Origin: JAYVIQ01 sp043770215
Lineage (GTDB): Bacteria; Bacteroidota; Bacteroidia; Cytophagales; JAAEPT01
DNA: 16,585 nucleotides
Assembly (NCBI GenBank): GCA_043770215.1
Contig: JAYVIQ010000230.1
Span: forward strand, 1 to 16,585
Direction of reading: 5' to 3'
How positions within the stretch are numbered: position 1 is the stretch's first letter; each line of letters starts with the position of its first letter. The position numbers and the translations under genes are program-made. The notes under the pieces were generated by a model. That model did not search any database. It was given only the letters and a program-made list of their open reading frames with translations, and was not told the origin of the DNA. Positions 15,125 to 16,585 of this stretch are shown one piece after another.

Positions 15125-15388
15125 TTAAAAAAAATCATCGTCTATTGGTAGTTTTGAACTTAAAACAGAATCTATTCCACATTTAGGACAAATAGCAGTT
15201 TCTCCTATGTTATTATTTTCATCAATCCATTCGTTAATTTCTGTAGGCGAAAAAGTTTCTACACAATAGAAACAGCCACATAATTTACCACTTAGAATTT
15301 CTTCTTTGTGACACGAAGAGCTTTTATGAGAAGCTTTTAAAAAATCATCACTATACTTATCTAGCTTTGGTTCCATTTCTTTAGTCAT
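15125..15388 (-). CDS. Small Cys-rich zinc-ribbon-like protein of cassette 4
   Basis: An 87-residue cytoplasmic protein. It resembles a widespread small family, often just called 'cytoplasmic protein', recognised by the order HKEEIL, CGCFYCVETFSPTEINEWID (38-57), ETAICPKCGIDSVL (63-76) and an acidic end. Cysteines at 37, 39 and 42 plus C67-x2-C70 could bind zinc; C26 and H27 lie just before. The role of the family is unknown to me. ATG at 15388 is used; a second Met four codons later could also serve. It is the upstream gene of the two in its unit, and the start lies 33 bp from the boundary box. Confidence 0.7.
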   Translation of the reverse strand: MTKEMEPKLDKYSDDFLKASHKSSSCHKEEILSGKLCGCFYCVETFSPTEINEWIDENNNIGETAICPKCGIDSVLSSKLPIDDDFF

Positions 15389-15420
15389 TATATTCTCTTG
15401 CGTATTTTTTGCAAGCTTGC

Positions 15421-15553
15421 AGGTAACGTTCCCGCGCTACACGCAGGTTGGGACTAAATTAAGCCCATTCTTCGGATTTGCCAAATCATCCCAAGTACAA
15501 AACCACTTTCAAATTAACCCTAAAACCCAAATTGCTTGTAGCGTGTGTTGTGT
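15421..15553 (-). repeat. attC-like site 5, 133 bp
   Basis: Boxes are AGGTAAC (15421-15427) and GTTGTGT (15547-15553). The arms, CGCTACACGCAGGTTGGG (15435-15452) and CCCAAATTGCTTGTAGCG (15526-15543), pair at 16 of 18 positions including a G-U. The core TTCGGATTTGCCAAATC is at 15471-15487. The right arm is identical to that of site 3, and the spacers are again 7 and 3 nt. Confidence 0.75.
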
Positions 15554-15558
15554 GCAGG

Positions 15559-16458
15559 TTATTCAAATTCTATCTTGCTTTCGTTGTAGTAATATACTGT
15601 TTGACCGTGTTCTTCATCCCAAGTTCTAAATGATATAATTATCGGACTTTCATTGTCAATTGGCACTATAAAGCCATAGACTTGAACAAAATATTTTAAT
15701 TGCTCTAAGTTTTTAAGTTCTGGTAAGCCATAGTCAACTCTCATTTGATTGTAACTTTCCCAAAAATATTCTCTTAATATTTCATTGATTTTATATTTAT
15801 TGCCTTCAATTGAATGAAGTCGTTTAATTTGTTCCGCAGAAATATTTTTGTCAACTACTTCAAATTCAACTTTTGCGGCTGTGAAATTTAAACACATTAT
15901 TCCCGAATTAATTCTCGCTTCAAATGTTTCAAATGCTGGATTATAAAAAAACTCAAATGGAAACTCATAGTTTCTCCAAGTTTCTCCAACGGGTATAGAT
16001 GGCGGAAGATAGAAAGGCGAAACTTGACAACTGTATTTATTAAATATTTCTATTAGCTTTTCGACATTTTCATTGGTAAGTAAAACTTCTTCATTATTTA
16101 TTGTACTTGCAATCCTGTTACGAATGTCAATATTTAAGCCACCACTTAAAGCTTCTTTATTCTCAAATAAGATAGCAATGTTATAAACAGAATTTTTTCT
16201 TTTGGGAAATACCGAATTCTTATTTAAAGGAAAACACTGCAAAAATTCATCTTTGAAAGTTTAACTTGCTACAAATGTGAAAGTTGGATTTAAATTTTTG
16301 TCGATATCAACTATTGAGTTTAGAACTTTTTCATTCCGTATTTCGGTTTGTTCATAGTCTATGTAATCATAAAGTTTTGCTTCAAACGGTTTGAACTCTC
16401 TATGATAGAGTTTGAAGGTATCAAACTCAATTGTCGATATATATTCTGAAATTCTCAT
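15559..16458 (-). pseudogene. Cassette 5 gene of about 299 codons interrupted by one in-frame TAA
   Basis: The reading frame starts at ATG 16458 (MRISEYISTIEFDTFKLYHR), runs 65 codons to a TAA at 16261-16263, and continues in the same frame without another stop to 15559. The part after the stop opens TFKDEFLQCFPLNKN; its only nearby start is a TTG at 16242 without a ribosome site, and the ATG in this stretch is out of frame. The whole reads as one soluble protein with a single nonsense change. I do not recognise the family; it looks like a cytoplasmic mixed alpha/beta protein with CQVSPFYLPPSIPVGETW in the middle and FRTWDEEHGQTVYYYNE at the end. Alternatives are two separate short genes, stop readthrough, or a sequencing error. 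The final stop is within 6 bp of the boundary box. Confidence 0.65.
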
Positions 16459-16482
16459 TTGCGGTTGTTTCTCTTAACTTGC

Positions 16483-16585
16483 ACACAACGTTCCGCAGAT
16501 TTGCGATGGGCGGGATTTTTAGTACTGATTTTTATTCGGAGTGAAGAATTTAGTTTACCACAAATAATATTTACGGAGCACGAAA
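16483..16585 (-). repeat. attC-like site 6, cut by window end
   Basis: Box ACACAAC (16483-16489) is followed by GTTCCGC, the same AACGTT junction and 7-nt spacer as the other long sites, and then the start of an arm (AGATTTGCGATGGGCGGG from 16497). The matching arm would lie beyond the window. After the arm the sequence differs from the shared core of sites 3-5, so this site is of another subtype. Confidence 0.5.

Larger units (their letters stand above)
12725..16585 (-). mobile_element. Integron-like gene cassette array (distal end), integrase not in window
   Basis: Five gene units lie in the same minus-strand orientation, each flanked by attC-like hairpin sites. For each unit the first bases of one end are the reverse complement of the other end: 13270-13281 with 13747-13758, 13877-13886 with 14631-14640, 14760-14768 with 15419-15427, and 15547-15556 with 16480-16489. 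The sequence of these ends differs from unit to unit. In integrons this arises because the two ends of a cassette form one attC when the cassette is a circle. The gene contents are unrelated to each other and each unit holds one or two short genes with little spacer, as in cassettes. On the minus strand, 12725 is the last site, so attI and an integrase would be sought to the right of the window. It could also be an integrase-less cluster, or a different recombination system using similar sites. Confidence 0.72.

Noticed and set aside
13752..15553. MITEs or IS remnants with terminal inverted repeats
   Set aside because: The ends of a single repeat often do not match each other while the ends of each gene unit do, no target-site duplications are seen, and the boxes change with the unit.
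15417..15629. Plus-strand open frame across site 5
   Set aside because: It runs through the attC-like repeat and into the 3' end of the cassette 5 gene; an artefact of the repeat sequence.
12725..16585. CRISPR array
   Set aside because: Repeats are about 130 bp hairpins separated by 490-940 bp units carrying genes, not short repeats with short spacers, and no cas gene is present.

Overview
The window looks like chromosomal DNA of a Bacteroidota member, probably Flavobacteriia-like. It is AT-rich, most genes lack a Shine-Dalgarno sequence, there is a TAnnTTTG-type -7 element upstream of gyrA, and there are typical Bacteroidota lipoprotein signals and a Bacteroidota/Firmicutes-style TopB. The genus cannot be fixed from the sequence alone.

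Left part (1-9,620), ordinary core genes. A small cupin and DNA topoisomerase III (topB, GTG start) lie on the minus strand. A 600-bp divergent spacer follows. Then comes a plus-strand three-gene ABC importer of the nitrate/bicarbonate class (lipoprotein NrtA, permease NrtB, ATPase NrtD). Its predicted ligand residues favour nitrate. A hairpin sits between nrtA and nrtB, and a clear terminator follows nrtD. DNA gyrase subunit A comes next, ended by a perfect, probably bidirectional terminator.

Middle part (9,770-12,700). A minus-strand pair encodes a GtrB/DPM1-like polyprenyl-phosphate glycosyltransferase followed by a multi-pass GT-C-like membrane protein. This is a plausible two-step module: load a lipid carrier with sugar in the cytoplasm, then transfer the sugar on the outside.

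Right part (12,725 to the window end), the notable region. It holds small unrelated minus-strand genes separated by imperfect-palindrome repeats. Three repeats are 132-133 bp, nearly identical in their core and able to fold into long hairpins. One is a short 58-bp version with integron-consensus ends, one is a collapsed remnant, and one is cut by the window edge. The two ends of a repeat need not match each other, but the two ends of each gene unit do: GTTAGGTGCTgG/CtAGCACCTAAC, GTTACCTGCT/AGCAGGTAAC, GTTACCTGC/GCAGGTAAC and GTTGTGTGCA/TGCACACAAC. That is the pattern expected if each unit is a circularisable gene cassette bounded by attC-like sites. I read the region as the distal end of an integron-like cassette array. 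No integrase is visible; on the sense of the array it would lie beyond the right edge. Cassette contents: an unknown protein, a DUF3024-like protein, an unknown lipoprotein, a pair (97-aa unknown plus a cysteine-rich zinc-ribbon-like protein), and a gene of about 299 codons broken by one in-frame TAA.
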